A program made the translations under genes and the position numbers. A stretch of 64,000 nucleotides of DNA from Arthrobacter sp. zg-Y238 (GTDB lineage Bacteria > Actinomycetota > Actinomycetes > Actinomycetales > Micrococcaceae), in NCBI RefSeq assembly GCF_024385525.1, contig NZ_JANFLU010000005.1:62001-126000 (forward strand). The letters are read 5' to 3'. The notes below the pieces were generated by a model. It saw only the letters and a program-made list of their open reading frames with translations. It was not told the origin of the DNA and ran no database searches. This document shows, in pieces, positions 1-9,071 of the stretch (positions within the stretch are counted from its first letter, which is position 1; every line of letters starts with the position of its first letter).

Positions 1-448
1 CATAGTAGCCGCCGCCCTTGCCCATCCGTCCGCCCGCGGAATCGGCGGCCAGCGCGGGAACAAGGACAAGGCCCAGCTCCGGCAGGTCGGAGGCGGCGTA
101 GCGTTGTCCGGCCGGTTCCAGCAGGGAGCCATGCAGTCCGGGCACCAGCTCTGTCTCCGGTGTCCAGTCGCACCACGACAGCTGCCATTCGGGTTCACAC
201 ACCGGAACCACCACACGGTACCCGGCCATTACCAGACCCGGGAGCAGCGCGCCCATGCCGGGTTCGGTCCCCACGGAGAGATAGCCGGCCACCGTTCCGC
301 CGCGGGGTACCCGCTGCTGAACCCCTTGTAGTCCGACGCGGGCCAGCCCCTGGACGGCTTCGGCCCTGTCCTCCGCGGTCAACTCCCGCCGCAGCCGCAG
401 GAAGTCCTTTCGGGCCTGGTCCTTTGCACGCGCACACATAGCCCCCAT
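1..448 (-). CDS. 5-formyltetrahydrofolate cyclo-ligase, partial (3' end beyond the left edge)
   Basis: ATP-dependent conversion of 5-formyl-THF to 5,10-methenyl-THF in folate one-carbon metabolism. On the minus strand an open frame runs from ATG 448 (alternative in-frame ATG at 439) to the window edge without a stop. It contains the family signature GRMGKGGGYY at its visible end, the nucleotide-binding/active-site loop, with an earlier stretch GYLSVGTEPGM typical of the central fold. About 149 residues are visible of the usual 180-200. It is divergently oriented from galU with a short shared upstream region, an arrangement I associate with Arthrobacter-type genomes. The choice between the two starts is open. 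Confidence 0.85.
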   Translation of the reverse strand, partial: MGAMCARAKDQARKDFLRLRRELTAEDRAEAVQGLARVGLQGVQQRVPRGGTVAGYLSVGTEPGMGALLPGLVMAGYRVVVPVCEPEWQLSWCDWTPETELVPGLHGSLLEPAGQRYAASDLPELGLVLVPALAADSAGGRMGKGGGYY

Positions 449-492
449 TGTCTATAAGCGTGCCTATTTGGTGCAATCAAAGACCTCTTAGG

Positions 493-505
493 TACGCTTA
501 CGACT
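493..505 (+). promoter_or_regulatory. Leaderless-type -10 for galU
   Basis: TACGCT (493-498) is followed by 7 nt and then the galU ATG at 506. There is no Shine-Dalgarno sequence. A TTGGTG hexamer at 468-473 is a possible but poorly spaced -35. Predicts transcription starting at or next to the start codon. Confidence 0.55.
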
Positions 506-1411
506 ATGACGACGTCACGCCCCTCCATAACCAAAGCCGTAATCCCCGCAGCCGGTCTGGGTACCCGCTTCCTCCCAGCTACCAAGGCGATGCCGAAGGA
601 AATGCTTCCGGTGGTGGACAAGCCAGCGATTCAGTACGTGGTTGAAGAAGCCGTTAATGCAGGCATGCCGGACATCCTGATGATCACGGGGCGGAACAAG
701 CGCTCCCTCGAGGACCACTTCGACCGTGTCCCCTTCATCGAGAAGACGCTGGAAGACAAGGGCGACCACGAGAAGCTTGCGATGGTGCGGGCGGCCTCCG
801 AGCTCGGCGAAATCCATTACCTCCGCCAGGGCGATCCCAAGGGCCTGGGCCACGCGGTGCTGCGTGCCAAGCTGCATATCGGCGACGAGCCCTTTGCCGT
901 CCTGCTGGGCGATGACCTGATCGACGCCCGCGATGAGCTGCTGGGCAAGATGGTCGAGGTCCAGGCAAAGACGGGCGGCTCAGTCATTGCCCTGATCGAG
1001 GTTGATCCGGAACAGATCAGTGCCTACGGCTGTGCCGACATCTCCGTTGTCGAGGGCGAGGACTACGTCCGGGTCAACAAACTCGTCGAGAAGCCCGACG
1101 TCGACGACGCACCTTCCAACCTCGCCGTGATCGGCCGCTACGTGCTGCACCCCTCGGTCTTCGGAGTGCTCGAAGAAACCGGCCCCGGCCGCGGCGGCGA
1201 AATCCAGCTGACGGACGCGCTGCAGACGCTGGCCGCAGCCGACGGCGAAGGGGCCGGGGTCTACGGTGTGGTCTTCCGCGGCCGCCGCTACGACACCGGT
1301 GACAAGCTGAGCTACCTCAAGGCAGTGGTGTCCCTGGCCTCCGAACGTGAAGACCTCGGCCCGGCCCTGCGGGACTGGCTGAAGGATTTCACCGGCACGC
1401 TCGAAGATTAA
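506..1411 (+). CDS. galU: UTP--glucose-1-phosphate uridylyltransferase
   Basis: Makes UDP-glucose from UTP and glucose-1-phosphate in the cytoplasm, feeding cell-wall and polysaccharide synthesis and the galE product further along this window. The 301-residue length is normal. The nucleotide-binding loop GLGTRFLPATK is at about residues 17-27, followed by KEMLPVVDKP (31-40), the GDD metal/nucleotide motif at 135-137 and VEKP near 195. The first ATG after a TANNNT-7 nt promoter signature is used and no ribosome-binding site precedes it. A GNAT gene starts 8 nt after the stop, so the two are probably co-transcribed. Confidence 0.96.
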   Translation: MTTSRPSITKAVIPAAGLGTRFLPATKAMPKEMLPVVDKPAIQYVVEEAVNAGMPDILMITGRNKRSLEDHFDRVPFIEKTLEDKGDHEKLAMVRAASELGEIHYLRQGDPKGLGHAVLRAKLHIGDEPFAVLLGDDLIDARDELLGKMVEVQAKTGGSVIALIEVDPEQISAYGCADISVVEGEDYVRVNKLVEKPDVDDAPSNLAVIGRYVLHPSVFGVLEETGPGRGGEIQLTDALQTLAAADGEGAGVYGVVFRGRRYDTGDKLSYLKAVVSLASEREDLGPALRDWLKDFTGTLED

Positions 1412-1419
1412 TTCCCCCC

Positions 1420-2034
1420 ATGCGGGCTTCATGGCCGGTGACGCTGGAGAGTGACGATGTCATTCTCCGGCCCATCCGGCACCGGGACCGGCGGGAATGG
1501 ACGGAGGTCCGTTCCCGGAACGCCCGCTGGGTAGGGCCGTGGGAGGCCAGCAATCCCGTCCCGGGCGGCGAACCGCCGACCTACGGCGACATGGTGCGCA
1601 GCCTCAACCGCCAGGCACGGCAGGAATCTGCCCTGCCGTTCCTCATTACCGAGCGGCAGGATCCTGCGCGGCCGCCGGCAATTGTGGGGCAGCTGACCGT
1701 GTCCACCATCGTGTGGGGGTCGGCGCGCATGGCGACCCTCGGATACTGGGTGGACCAGGCAAGGGCAGGGCTCGGAATTGTGCCCACGGCGGTGGCGCTG
1801 GCAACGGACCACTGTTTCCAGGCCCTGGCCCTGCACCGGATGGAAATCAACATCCGGCCGGAGAACGGACCGAGTCTCCGGGTGGTTGAAAAGCTCGGAT
1901 TCCGGGACGAGGGACTGCGCGAGCGCTACCTGCATATCGACGGAAAATGGGCCGACCACCGGAGCTTTGCGCTCACCGCGGAGGAGGTGCCCGAGGGCCT
2001 GTTGAACCGCTGGAAGTCCCGCCGGGCACGTTAG
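1420..2034 (+). CDS. GNAT family N-acetyltransferase (RimJ/RimL-like)
   Basis: A 204-residue acetyltransferase of the RimJ/RimL subgroup (ribosomal-protein N-alpha-acetyltransferase-like). N-terminal LESDDVILRPIRHRDRREW is typical of this subgroup. The acetyl-CoA binding region is GYWVDQARAGLGIVPTAV, and the C-terminal segment RVVEKLGFRDEGLRERY is the usual RimJ ending. The exact substrate cannot be read from sequence. It starts 8 nt downstream of galU without a clear Shine-Dalgarno, so it is probably translated from the galU transcript. RimJ-like genes next to galU and the folate cyclo-ligase are, to my knowledge, common in this group. Confidence 0.85.
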   Translation: MRASWPVTLESDDVILRPIRHRDRREWTEVRSRNARWVGPWEASNPVPGGEPPTYGDMVRSLNRQARQESALPFLITERQDPARPPAIVGQLTVSTIVWGSARMATLGYWVDQARAGLGIVPTAVALATDHCFQALALHRMEINIRPENGPSLRVVEKLGFRDEGLRERYLHIDGKWADHRSFALTAEEVPEGLLNRWKSRRAR

Positions 2035-2102
2035 GCAACAACTTTCACAGCAGACACGCCGACACACCGGACGTAATGCACGTGCCGGGCGCCCGGAGCT
2101 TC

Positions 2103-2115
2103 TACGGTCGTAAGT
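2103..2115 (+). promoter_or_regulatory. Leaderless-type -10 before the membrane protein at 2116
   Basis: TACGGT (2103-2108), 7 nt, then GTG 2116. This signature decides the GTG as start rather than any downstream ATG. Confidence 0.45.
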
Positions 2116-3189
2116 GTGGACTTCCCTCTTAACAGCTCACTGATCGGGTCACTGACCGGGTCACTGAACAGCTCACTCGTGCTGGCACTGGCCGTTGCAC
2201 TGTGGCTGGTTTGGGTAGGTCCGTATTTCCTCCGTCGTCCAGCTACTTCCGCGGCCGAGACAATCGCACAGACAGCAGCACCACAGGCAGCACCACAGGC
2301 AACAACACAGACAGCAGCACCGTCTACGGCACGGGCGGCAGTTACCGCCGACCGTCCAGCCGCCAACACCATCCGCCCGCCCGCCTCACCGGACAAGGGG
2401 TCCCAGGGGATCATCATGAACAACATCAGCACTACACCCAGCGGGGGCGGGGCAGCACAGTTCCAGAGCCAGGAGCAGCCGGACGTTCGCCCGGAGCAGC
2501 CGGGACCCGCTTTCCGGATCCGCACCGGCCGGACCGTCCTGGCGGCCAGCGGCCTTCTTGGCATCCTCGCCGTTGTGGTCGGCACACTGCTGGCAGCCTT
2601 CACCTCCGTGTCATGGTTCCTTCCCGTAGCCGGCCTGGCAGTCGTGGCCGCGGTGGTTGCGATGCTCCGCTCGCTCGCCCTGCGGGACCGCAGGCGTCGG
2701 GTGGAAGACGCTTTCCGTGCCGCCATGGGCCCGGAGCCCCGCTATATGCAGAACCGGGCCGCCGCGGAGCCCGACGACGTGCAGGCACCCGCGGCACCGG
2801 AAACTGAGCCGCAGCCCGAAACCGTTCTGTTTGACCGCGAGTCCGCTGCCGTACCTGACGAAAGCACAGCGCCCCCTGCCCGCGTTACTGCCGAGGAACT
2901 GCGCACGGAGGCCCTGAAGGTGGCTGCAGCCCCCGTCCAGCCCCCGGCCAAGCCCAGCACCACGCCGTGGCAGCCCGTAGAACTCCCGAAACCCATTTAC
3001 GTAGATGCGCCCAAGGCAGAGCGACCGGCGCCCGAACCGATCGTCCTTCCTGAAACCCCCCGGCCCCTGACCAAGACACCGCTGCGTCCCGCCTCCACAC
3101 CCGCTCCCGCCACCGCGCAGGCGCAGCAGGCGCGCCCGGAAACCGGCAAGATCAACCTCGACGACGTCCTGTCGCGCCGGCGGGCCTAG
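2116..3189 (+). CDS. Membrane protein with Pro/Ala-rich cytoplasmic regions, function unknown
   Basis: A 357-residue protein I cannot assign to a named family. One hydrophobic helix lies at about residues 21-39 and is followed by an Ala/Thr/Gln-rich linker (about 45-105). Two further helices are at about 142-163 and 168-185. The rest is a hydrophilic tail rich in Pro, Ala and Glu (about 190-357) ending DDVLSRRRA. The linker DNA is a run of degenerate CAG/ACA-type codons, a low-complexity stretch that may vary in length between strains. GTG 2116 is chosen because it follows a promoter-like TACGGT by 7 nt. The kinase gene downstream begins 32 nt after the stop, so co-transcription is likely. 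Confidence 0.7.
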   Translation: MDFPLNSSLIGSLTGSLNSSLVLALAVALWLVWVGPYFLRRPATSAAETIAQTAAPQAAPQATTQTAAPSTARAAVTADRPAANTIRPPASPDKGSQGIIMNNISTTPSGGGAAQFQSQEQPDVRPEQPGPAFRIRTGRTVLAASGLLGILAVVVGTLLAAFTSVSWFLPVAGLAVVAAVVAMLRSLALRDRRRRVEDAFRAAMGPEPRYMQNRAAAEPDDVQAPAAPETEPQPETVLFDRESAAVPDESTAPPARVTAEELRTEALKVAAAPVQPPAKPSTTPWQPVELPKPIYVDAPKAERPAPEPIVLPETPRPLTKTPLRPASTPAPATAQAQQARPETGKINLDDVLSRRRA

Positions 3190-3221
3190 GCGCCGAGACG
3201 CAGGCCACGGCACCCGCCGCC

Positions 3222-4466
3222 GTGCCAGTCGAGTCCAGGCCCGGCCGCGGACGGGCCGCGGAAGCTGTCGCCGTCCTGGCGGGCCCGGCGATGCGGGGAC
3301 CCCTGCAGGACCTGCTTCGGTCCCACGGGCTGGCGCTTCAACGCTGGGAACACCTGCGGAGCCACCACCGGCCGGGAGGAGCTGTCTCGGCCCTTTACCG
3401 GGTGCAGTGCCGCCGGACGGGGCCGGGACCGGCAGAAGATGACGCCCTGACCCTGCACCTCGGTGCCACGACAGGGGACGTCGCCGCCGCACCCGCCGGA
3501 CCCGAGGTCGCCACGGCACGGATTGCCGGGCTGGACCTGCGCCTGTGGTTCCACCCGCATGACCCCGTACTTAGGTCCCTGCCCTGGGCCACCGACGCCG
3601 ATGCCGTGGCGAGGGACGTGTTTGGTACCGGCGAACCGGCGAGGTTATCGCTCGTTGCCTACCGGCCGCTGAGACGGGCAGTAATCCGGGCGCAGCACTT
3701 TGACGAAGCCGCTTATCTGAAGCTCCTCCCGCGGGAGCAACTGCCTGCCCTGCGCCGGCGCCACCGGCTCCTCGAGGGCAGCGGCGTGCCGGCTCCGCGG
3801 CTCCTGCCCGGCGCTTCCGGCCCGGACCGTGAGGCGGTCATCCTCAGCCCGCTGCCCGGCACCTCCCTCTTCCGGCTGCTGGTTGAGGATACCGAAGCCG
3901 CGGTGCGGCCCGAAGCCCTGCTGGACCTGCTGGAGGCGTTGCCGTCCGGTGCGCTGGACCTGCCGATGCGCCGTTCCTGGGCCGACCGGGCCGAGGATTA
4001 TGCCGCAGCCGCCGCCGCAGTCCTTCCCGGGGAGCAAAACAGTATCTTCGAACTGGCGCGGCGCATCCGCGGCGTGGTGGAATCGGCCCCGGCCGGACCC
4101 CTGGTGCCGGTCCACGGCGACTTCCATGAGGGAAACCTGCTGCTCAGCGGGGGCAGGGTCACCGGGCTGCTGGACATTGACGGTCTGGGCCCCGGCCGCC
4201 GGGTCGACGATCTGGCCTGCCTGCTGGGGCACCTGGCCGTCCTGGCGGCAGCCAATCCAACACGCCCGCAGCTCGGACGGGCACTGGCCGATTTCCGCCG
4301 GGTCTTCGAGGACGCGGCGGACCCGGCCGCGCTGAATGCCAGGGCGGCCGGCGTCGTACTGACCCTCGTGTCCGGTGCCCGCGCCGCGAACGGCAGAAGC
4401 CGGACACGGAATGCCGGGATCCGGCTCGAAGCAGCACAGCAACTGCTTCGTGCCGCTGATCGATAG
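3222..4466 (+). CDS. Phosphotransferase of the aminoglycoside/choline kinase (APH) fold
   Basis: A 414-residue kinase-like protein. The catalytic loop HGDFHEGN lies at about residues 298-305 and the metal-binding LLDIDGLGPG follows about 15 residues later, with a DDLACLLGHLA helix, all hallmarks of the APH family. The N-terminal lobe is divergent and long, and the substrate is unknown: small-molecule or sugar phosphorylation (maltokinase-like enzymes share this fold) is possible. GTG 3222 is the first start, but the N-terminus is poorly constrained. It is convergent with the Lrp regulator, whose stop lies 18 nt away. Confidence 0.75.
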   Translation: MPVESRPGRGRAAEAVAVLAGPAMRGPLQDLLRSHGLALQRWEHLRSHHRPGGAVSALYRVQCRRTGPGPAEDDALTLHLGATTGDVAAAPAGPEVATARIAGLDLRLWFHPHDPVLRSLPWATDADAVARDVFGTGEPARLSLVAYRPLRRAVIRAQHFDEAAYLKLLPREQLPALRRRHRLLEGSGVPAPRLLPGASGPDREAVILSPLPGTSLFRLLVEDTEAAVRPEALLDLLEALPSGALDLPMRRSWADRAEDYAAAAAAVLPGEQNSIFELARRIRGVVESAPAGPLVPVHGDFHEGNLLLSGGRVTGLLDIDGLGPGRRVDDLACLLGHLAVLAAANPTRPQLGRALADFRRVFEDAADPAALNARAAGVVLTLVSGARAANGRSRTRNAGIRLEAAQQLLRAADR

Positions 4467-4484
4467 CAGCGGCAGCCGCCGGAC

Positions 4485-4961
4485 TCAGGGGGCCGGCGGG
4501 ACCAGTTTTTCCAGCAGCGGTTCGGTGCGGTACGGGATGTGCTCATGCAGGGCCAGGACCGTTTCCGTACGGATCACGCCCTTGATCCGAAGGACGGAGC
4601 GCAGGGCCTGCTGCAGCTGCTGGGTATCCGTTGCGGTCAACCGGCACCACACGTCACCGCGGCCGGAGATCTCATGCACTTCCAAAACCTGGGGGAGGGT
4701 GCGGAGACCGGAGATGACGCCGTCGAGTTCACGGTGGTTCACCTCGATGGTGACGAATGCCTGCACGTCATAGCCCAACTGCGTCAGATCGACGTCGCGC
4801 CCCGACCGGCGGATGACCCCGGCCCGCAGAAGGTGCCGGACGTGGGCCTGGGCGGTGTTGCGGGCCACACCGAGCCGCTCGCTCAGGTCGCTGATCTGTG
4901 CCCGGGGATCGCGCACCAGTTCCAGCAGCAGCCTGCGGTCCAGCGGGTCCAGATTGGCCAT
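4485..4961 (-). CDS. Lrp/AsnC family transcriptional regulator
   Basis: DNA-binding regulator of the leucine-responsive family, usually sensing an amino acid. N-terminal winged HTH at about residues 1-55 (LDPLDRRLLLELV then DLSERLGVARNTAQAHV), then a RAM ligand-binding domain containing VHEISGRGDVWCRL. ATG 4961 is preferred over ATG 4970 because AGGAG lies 9 nt upstream of it, while it abuts the earlier ATG. The family length is about 150-160 residues. It is divergent from the MFS gene at 5095. By the usual logic of this family it may control that transporter, but no operator was proven. Confidence 0.92.
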   Translation of the reverse strand: MANLDPLDRRLLLELVRDPRAQISDLSERLGVARNTAQAHVRHLLRAGVIRRSGRDVDLTQLGYDVQAFVTIEVNHRELDGVISGLRTLPQVLEVHEISGRGDVWCRLTATDTQQLQQALRSVLRIKGVIRTETVLALHEHIPYRTEPLLEKLVPPAP

Positions 4962-5094
4962 CTCGCGCATCTCCTGTCAGCTGCTCGTAACGATATTGAA
5001 CAATTCGCTCAAAAGAACACTCTAATGTGCCTACCCTGCTCCGAGACACTTCATCCTGTAGAGGCATTAGCTACAAATAGGATGGAAGTGCCCC

Positions 5095-6342
5095 GTGACA
5101 GTGCTCAGTGAGCTGCGCATGCAGCCCGCCGCCCGCACCAGGCGGAAGGAGTGGGACGCGGCCATCCGCCCCCGGCTGCTCCTGACGCTGGCCGTAATGA
5201 GCACGCTGTTGATCGGCGCCAACCTCGCAACCCCGCTGTATCCGCTGCTCGGCCAGTCCCTGGGCCTGTCCTACTTCGGCGTGACGATGGCGTTCACGTC
5301 CTACGTGCTGGTCCTGGTTGCCGGCCTGCTGCTGGTGGGCCACTGGTCCGACTACATCGGCCGCCGCGCCGCAATGGTACTGGCCGCCGTTGTTTCCCTT
5401 GCCGGCGGATTGATCTTCGGCACCGCCACCGGAGTCGGCACCCTGATGCTCGGGCGGGCGCTGCAAGGCGCCTCGGTTGCCCTCGCCACCGGAGCCAGTT
5501 CGGCTGCGCTGCGGGAACTGCTGCCGCACCGGCCGGAATGGGCCACCCGCTTTACCCTGCTGGTTTCGGCGGGAGGTGTGGCGGCCGGGCCGGTCATCGG
5601 CGGGCTCCTGTCCCTGCTGCCCGCGCCAACCATGACTCCCTTCCTGATCCACTCGGCGGTCCTGGCAGTGCTCCTGATTCCGCTCTGCATGCTGAAGGCC
5701 CGCCCGGCCATTTCCCTGGCGGAAGGCCGGCCGCTGGCCATGCTGCGTCCGCGCAAGCCCGCAGTCTCCCACCGTGCACGCAGCCAATTCTGGATTGCCT
5801 CCACCACCGGGTTCCTCAGCTTCGCGGCCTTCGGGTTCTGCCTGTCGCTGGCACCTACCTACTTCTCCTCCATCGCGGGCACCACGTGGCGGCCCGCCAT
5901 CGGACTGCTGGCCGCCCTTGCTCTCGGAGCGTCTGCGGTCAGCCAGCTCACCGGGATCCGCGGGCGGTACACGGCACCCGTCGGACTGACGGCCATGGGC
6001 ACCGGCATCGCGTTGATTCCGGTGGCCGGTGCCACCGGAAGCCTCGTGCTCCTGACCGTTGCCTGCCTGATGGCCGGCTTCGGGCAGGGCATGGCGTTCC
6101 GCGTGGTCTTCAACGAAGTGGCCGCAGCCGTTGAGGCAGCCGAACACGCCCGGATCATCAGCACGGTCTATGTCATCACCTACCTCGGCAGCGCCATCCC
6201 GGTGCTGGGACTCGGAGCGGCAGGCGGGATCTGGGGGCTGGACGTCTCGGTGGCCTGGTTCTCAGGACTGATCACCGCCGCCTGCCTGACCCTGGCCGTC
6301 CTGAGCCTGCGGCGGAACCGGCGCCGGAGCACCGCCGGCTAG
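5095..6342 (+). CDS. MFS transporter
   Basis: A 415-residue major facilitator with about 12 hydrophobic segments beginning near residue 22 (LLLTLAVMSTLLIGANLATPLYP). The MFS A-motif appears as GHWSDYIGRRAAM between helices 2 and 3. The Arg-rich C-terminus is cytoplasmic. GTG 5095 is used because GGAAG sits 7 nt upstream. It is divergent from the Lrp/AsnC regulator across about 130 bp, a common layout for amino-acid or drug exporters controlled by Lrp-type proteins. The substrate is unknown. Confidence 0.9.
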   Translation: MTVLSELRMQPAARTRRKEWDAAIRPRLLLTLAVMSTLLIGANLATPLYPLLGQSLGLSYFGVTMAFTSYVLVLVAGLLLVGHWSDYIGRRAAMVLAAVVSLAGGLIFGTATGVGTLMLGRALQGASVALATGASSAALRELLPHRPEWATRFTLLVSAGGVAAGPVIGGLLSLLPAPTMTPFLIHSAVLAVLLIPLCMLKARPAISLAEGRPLAMLRPRKPAVSHRARSQFWIASTTGFLSFAAFGFCLSLAPTYFSSIAGTTWRPAIGLLAALALGASAVSQLTGIRGRYTAPVGLTAMGTGIALIPVAGATGSLVLLTVACLMAGFGQGMAFRVVFNEVAAAVEAAEHARIISTVYVITYLGSAIPVLGLGAAGGIWGLDVSVAWFSGLITAACLTLAVLSLRRNRRRSTAG

Positions 6343-6366
6343 GTTCGCCCGGCGGCCGCGGGAAAG

Positions 6367-6378
6367 TAGGGTGGACGA
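6367..6378 (+). promoter_or_regulatory. Leaderless-type -10 for the sugar kinase
   Basis: TAGGGT (6367-6372), 6 nt, then ATG 6379. No Shine-Dalgarno sequence. Confidence 0.5.
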
Positions 6379-7359
6379 ATGCAAGCATTCCCTCCTCCGG
6401 CCACCAACGACGCCGGCCCCGACACCATCGGCCTCGACATCGGCGGTACCAAGACCCACGGCATCCGCCTGCACGGGGGCACCGTTAAAGCCGACGTCGT
6501 GGCCGGCAGCGCCAACGTGCAGAACGTCCCGGTGGAGACGGCACGGGAGTGCCTTGCGGAAGTTTTCGCCGCGCTGGGAACCGACGGCGTCGGCCGGGTG
6601 ATCGCCGGGTCCGGGGGAGTGGACACCGCGCAGGACGCAGCCGCCCTGCGCGCACTCATCGCCGAGCACGTCCCCGGCGCCGTCGTGGACGTCATTCATG
6701 ACACGCGGCTGATCCTCGCGGCAGGGCAAGCCTCGGAGGGCATTGCCGTCATTGCCGGCACCGGCTCCGTGGCCTGGGGCATCAACGGCTCCGGGCGGCA
6801 GGCCCGGTCGGGAGGCTGGGGCTATCTCCTCGGAGACGAGGGCAGCGGCTACTGGATTGGCCGCGAAGCCGCCCGCCACACCCTCCGCCGCAGCAACCTG
6901 GAACTCGCGCCGGATTCCCTCAGCCTTGCCCTGCTGAGCGCATGCGGCGTCGCGGACCCCGACGCGCTGATCGGCCTGTTCCACGGCGCCACCGACCGCC
7001 GCTACTGGGCCGGGAAGGCAGGACTGGTCTTCAAGGCGGCGCTGGAAGGAAACCAGCCGGCCATCGAGATCGTCAACGAGTCCGCGGAACACCTGGCCGG
7101 GCTCATCCTCGACGTGGCCGGTCTGCTGCACATCGGCGGCCCCGTAGTGATCGGCGGCGGGCTTGGCATGCACCAGCCGCTGCTGCAGGAACTGCTGACC
7201 GGCCGGCTCCCCGCAGCCGGGCTGACGGACATCCGCTTCCTCACTGCCGATCCCGTTTTCGGAGTGGCTTACCTGCTGGGGAACGGTTCCGCCGATTCTC
7301 TCCGCACCGGTTCCGCGGGCGGCGGCGCCGCCGGCACAGGCAACGGCAATGGCCGCTGA
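6379..7359 (+). CDS. N-acetylglucosamine kinase-like protein (BadF/BadG/BcrA/BcrD ATPase family)
   Basis: A 326-residue ASKHA-fold kinase. Phosphate-1 motif GLDIGGTKTHGIRL near residues 16-29. Phosphate-2 region AGTGSVAWG at about 130, followed by GGWGYLLGDEGSGYW, the signature of GlcNAc kinase-type BadF/BadG proteins. A second GGG loop (VVIGGGLGMHQ) is the adenosine motif. Likely phosphorylates N-acetylglucosamine or a related amino sugar salvaged from cell wall. The start follows a TANNNT promoter signature directly. The NUDIX gene overlaps its end by 11 nt, so the two form a translationally linked pair. Confidence 0.88.
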   Translation: MQAFPPPATNDAGPDTIGLDIGGTKTHGIRLHGGTVKADVVAGSANVQNVPVETARECLAEVFAALGTDGVGRVIAGSGGVDTAQDAAALRALIAEHVPGAVVDVIHDTRLILAAGQASEGIAVIAGTGSVAWGINGSGRQARSGGWGYLLGDEGSGYWIGREAARHTLRRSNLELAPDSLSLALLSACGVADPDALIGLFHGATDRRYWAGKAGLVFKAALEGNQPAIEIVNESAEHLAGLILDVAGLLHIGGPVVIGGGLGMHQPLLQELLTGRLPAAGLTDIRFLTADPVFGVAYLLGNGSADSLRTGSAGGGAAGTGNGNGR

Positions 7360-7786
7360 CTTTGACGTCCGCGTCGGGGCGTACGCGGTGATCGTCCGTG
7401 ACGGGCAGCTGCTCCTGGCGCACTGGAACCAGCACGGCAACCGGCGCTGGACCCTCCCTGGCGGCGGATTGGAACGGGGTGAGACTGCCCCGGTAGCGGC
7501 AGTACGGGAGGTCCGGGAGGAAACCGGCTACGAGGCCCGGCTCCAAGGGCTGCTGGGAGTGGACAGCATTTTCATCCCCGCGGAAAAGCGCATGCGCGGC
7601 GAACCCCGCATGCTGCATGCCCTGCGGATCATTTACCGGGCCACGCTCACCGGCGGCTCCCTGCGCCACGAACTAGGCGGCAGCACGGACGAGGCCGCCT
7701 GGATACCGCTGGACCAGGTTCCTGCCCTGGACCGGACCGAACTGGTTGATACGGGACTGCGCCTGCTGGACGCCGGACCTCCTTGA
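7349..7786 (+). CDS. NUDIX hydrolase
   Basis: A 145-residue NUDIX enzyme hydrolysing a nucleoside-diphosphate-linked substrate. The NUDIX box reads from GGGLERGET through AVREVREETGYEA, with the REXXEE core intact at about residues 49-54, and GGGLERG providing the leading glycines. The N-terminal VRVGAYAVIVRDGQLLL is the standard beta-grasp start. The ATG lies inside the 3' end of the kinase gene (11-nt overlap), implying coupled translation. Specificity cannot be told from sequence. Confidence 0.92.
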   Translation: MAADFDVRVGAYAVIVRDGQLLLAHWNQHGNRRWTLPGGGLERGETAPVAAVREVREETGYEARLQGLLGVDSIFIPAEKRMRGEPRMLHALRIIYRATLTGGSLRHELGGSTDEAAWIPLDQVPALDRTELVDTGLRLLDAGPP

Positions 7787-7882
7787 CGCTGGACTACCGC
7801 CGCACGTGTGAAATACCGTGATGCTTCACGGCACGTCGCGAGCTGCACCTGCACACCGGAGCCCCCACGGAAGGCATGCACC

Positions 7883-9070
7883 ATGACTGAGCCGCGAGAA
7901 CCCGCTACCCGCCAAGGAACCGAACCCGGCACGCGGTCCAGCGCTGCCGGACAGCCGATGATCCGGTTCCGTTCGGTGACCAAGACCTACGGTGATGCTG
8001 CGCCGGCGGTCCGGAACCTGGACCTGGACATTGAGCGCGGTTCCATTACGGTCTTCGTCGGCCCGTCCGGCTGCGGGAAAACCACCTCCCTGCGCATGAT
8101 CAACCGGATGGTGGAGCCGACGTCGGGCACCATCGAAGTTGACGGCCAGGACATCTCCACCGTCAAGGCCGCGCAGCTGCGGCGTTCCATGGGGTACGTC
8201 ATGCAGTCCTCCGGCCTGCTGCCGCACCGGACCGTGCTGGACAATGTGGCCACCGTGCCGCGCCTCAACGGCACCCCGCGGCGGGAGGCACGGCGCCGGG
8301 CCGCGGAACTGCTCGACGTCGTCGGGCTCGCGTCCAGCCTCGGGACCAGATATCCCGCCCAGCTTTCCGGCGGCCAGCAGCAGCGCGTGGGGGTTGCCCG
8401 TGCCCTGGCCGCGGATCCGCCGGTGCTGCTGATGGATGAACCCTTCAGCGCCGTGGACCCGGTGGTCCGGGCCGAGCTGCAGGACGAGCTCCTGCGGCTG
8501 CAGCAGGAACTGTCCAAGACCATAGTCTTCGTCACCCACGACATTGACGAAGCCACCATCCTGGGGGACAAGGTGGCCGTCTTCGCCACCGGCGGCAGGC
8601 TCGCCCAGTATGCCGCTCCCGAGGAGATCCTCCGGGCGCCGGTCGATGACTTCGTGGCGGGTTTCGTAGGGAGGGACCGCGGCTTCCGGCACCTGTCCTT
8701 CCAGGACGGAAACGCCGTGCCCCTGCATCCGGTGCAGGTGATTGCCGCTGACCGGCTGGCGGACCGGAGTGCGGACCGGAGCGTAACGGCCGACGGCGGC
8801 TGGGCGCTGTGCGTGGATGCCGACGGCGCGCCGCTGGGCTGGGTGCCGCCCGGAGGCCGCCACGCAGTCACCACCACCGCGGACCTGGTGCCGGGCGGCT
8901 CCCTCTACCCGGCCGGCACCAGCCTGCGCCGCGCACTGGACGCTGCCCTGTCCTCCCCGTCCGGGCTGGGCGTGGCCGTGGACGCGGACGGGCGCGTAAC
9001 CGGCGTCGTGCAGGCCACGGAAATCCTGGCCCTGATCGAGGCAGCCCGCCTGCAGCGGACCGGGAGCTGA
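7883..9070 (+). CDS. Osmoprotectant (glycine betaine/choline-type) ABC transporter ATP-binding protein
   Basis: A 395-residue ATPase of the OpuCA/ProV type. Walker A GPSGCGKTT, Q-loop YVMQSSGLLPHRT, ABC signature [10 protein letters not shown], Walker B LLMDEPFSAVDP and the switch His in VTHDIDE are all present. A C-terminal extension of about 150 residues corresponds to the CBS-containing region of this subfamily, although the second CBS half looks degenerate. ATG 7883 is chosen because GGAAGG lies about 9 nt upstream; an upstream in-frame start at 7808 has no such signal. It is the first gene of an operon with two permeases and a binding protein. Confidence 0.92.
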   Translation: MTEPREPATRQGTEPGTRSSAAGQPMIRFRSVTKTYGDAAPAVRNLDLDIERGSITVFVGPSGCGKTTSLRMINRMVEPTSGTIEVDGQDISTVKAAQLRRSMGYVMQSSGLLPHRTVLDNVATVPRLNGTPRREARRRAAELLDVVGLASSLGTRYPAQLSGGQQQRVGVARALAADPPVLLMDEPFSAVDPVVRAELQDELLRLQQELSKTIVFVTHDIDEATILGDKVAVFATGGRLAQYAAPEEILRAPVDDFVAGFVGRDRGFRHLSFQDGNAVPLHPVQVIAADRLADRSADRSVTADGGWALCVDADGAPLGWVPPGGRHAVTTTADLVPGGSLYPAGTSLRRALDAALSSPSGLGVAVDADGRVTGVVQATEILALIEAARLQRTGS

Positions 9071-9071
9071 G

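Noticed and set aside
2260-2340. Short CAG/ACA-rich tandem repeats resembling a microsatellite
   Set aside because: Lies within the coding frame of the membrane protein and encodes a low-complexity Ala/Thr/Gln linker; not a separate repeat element.
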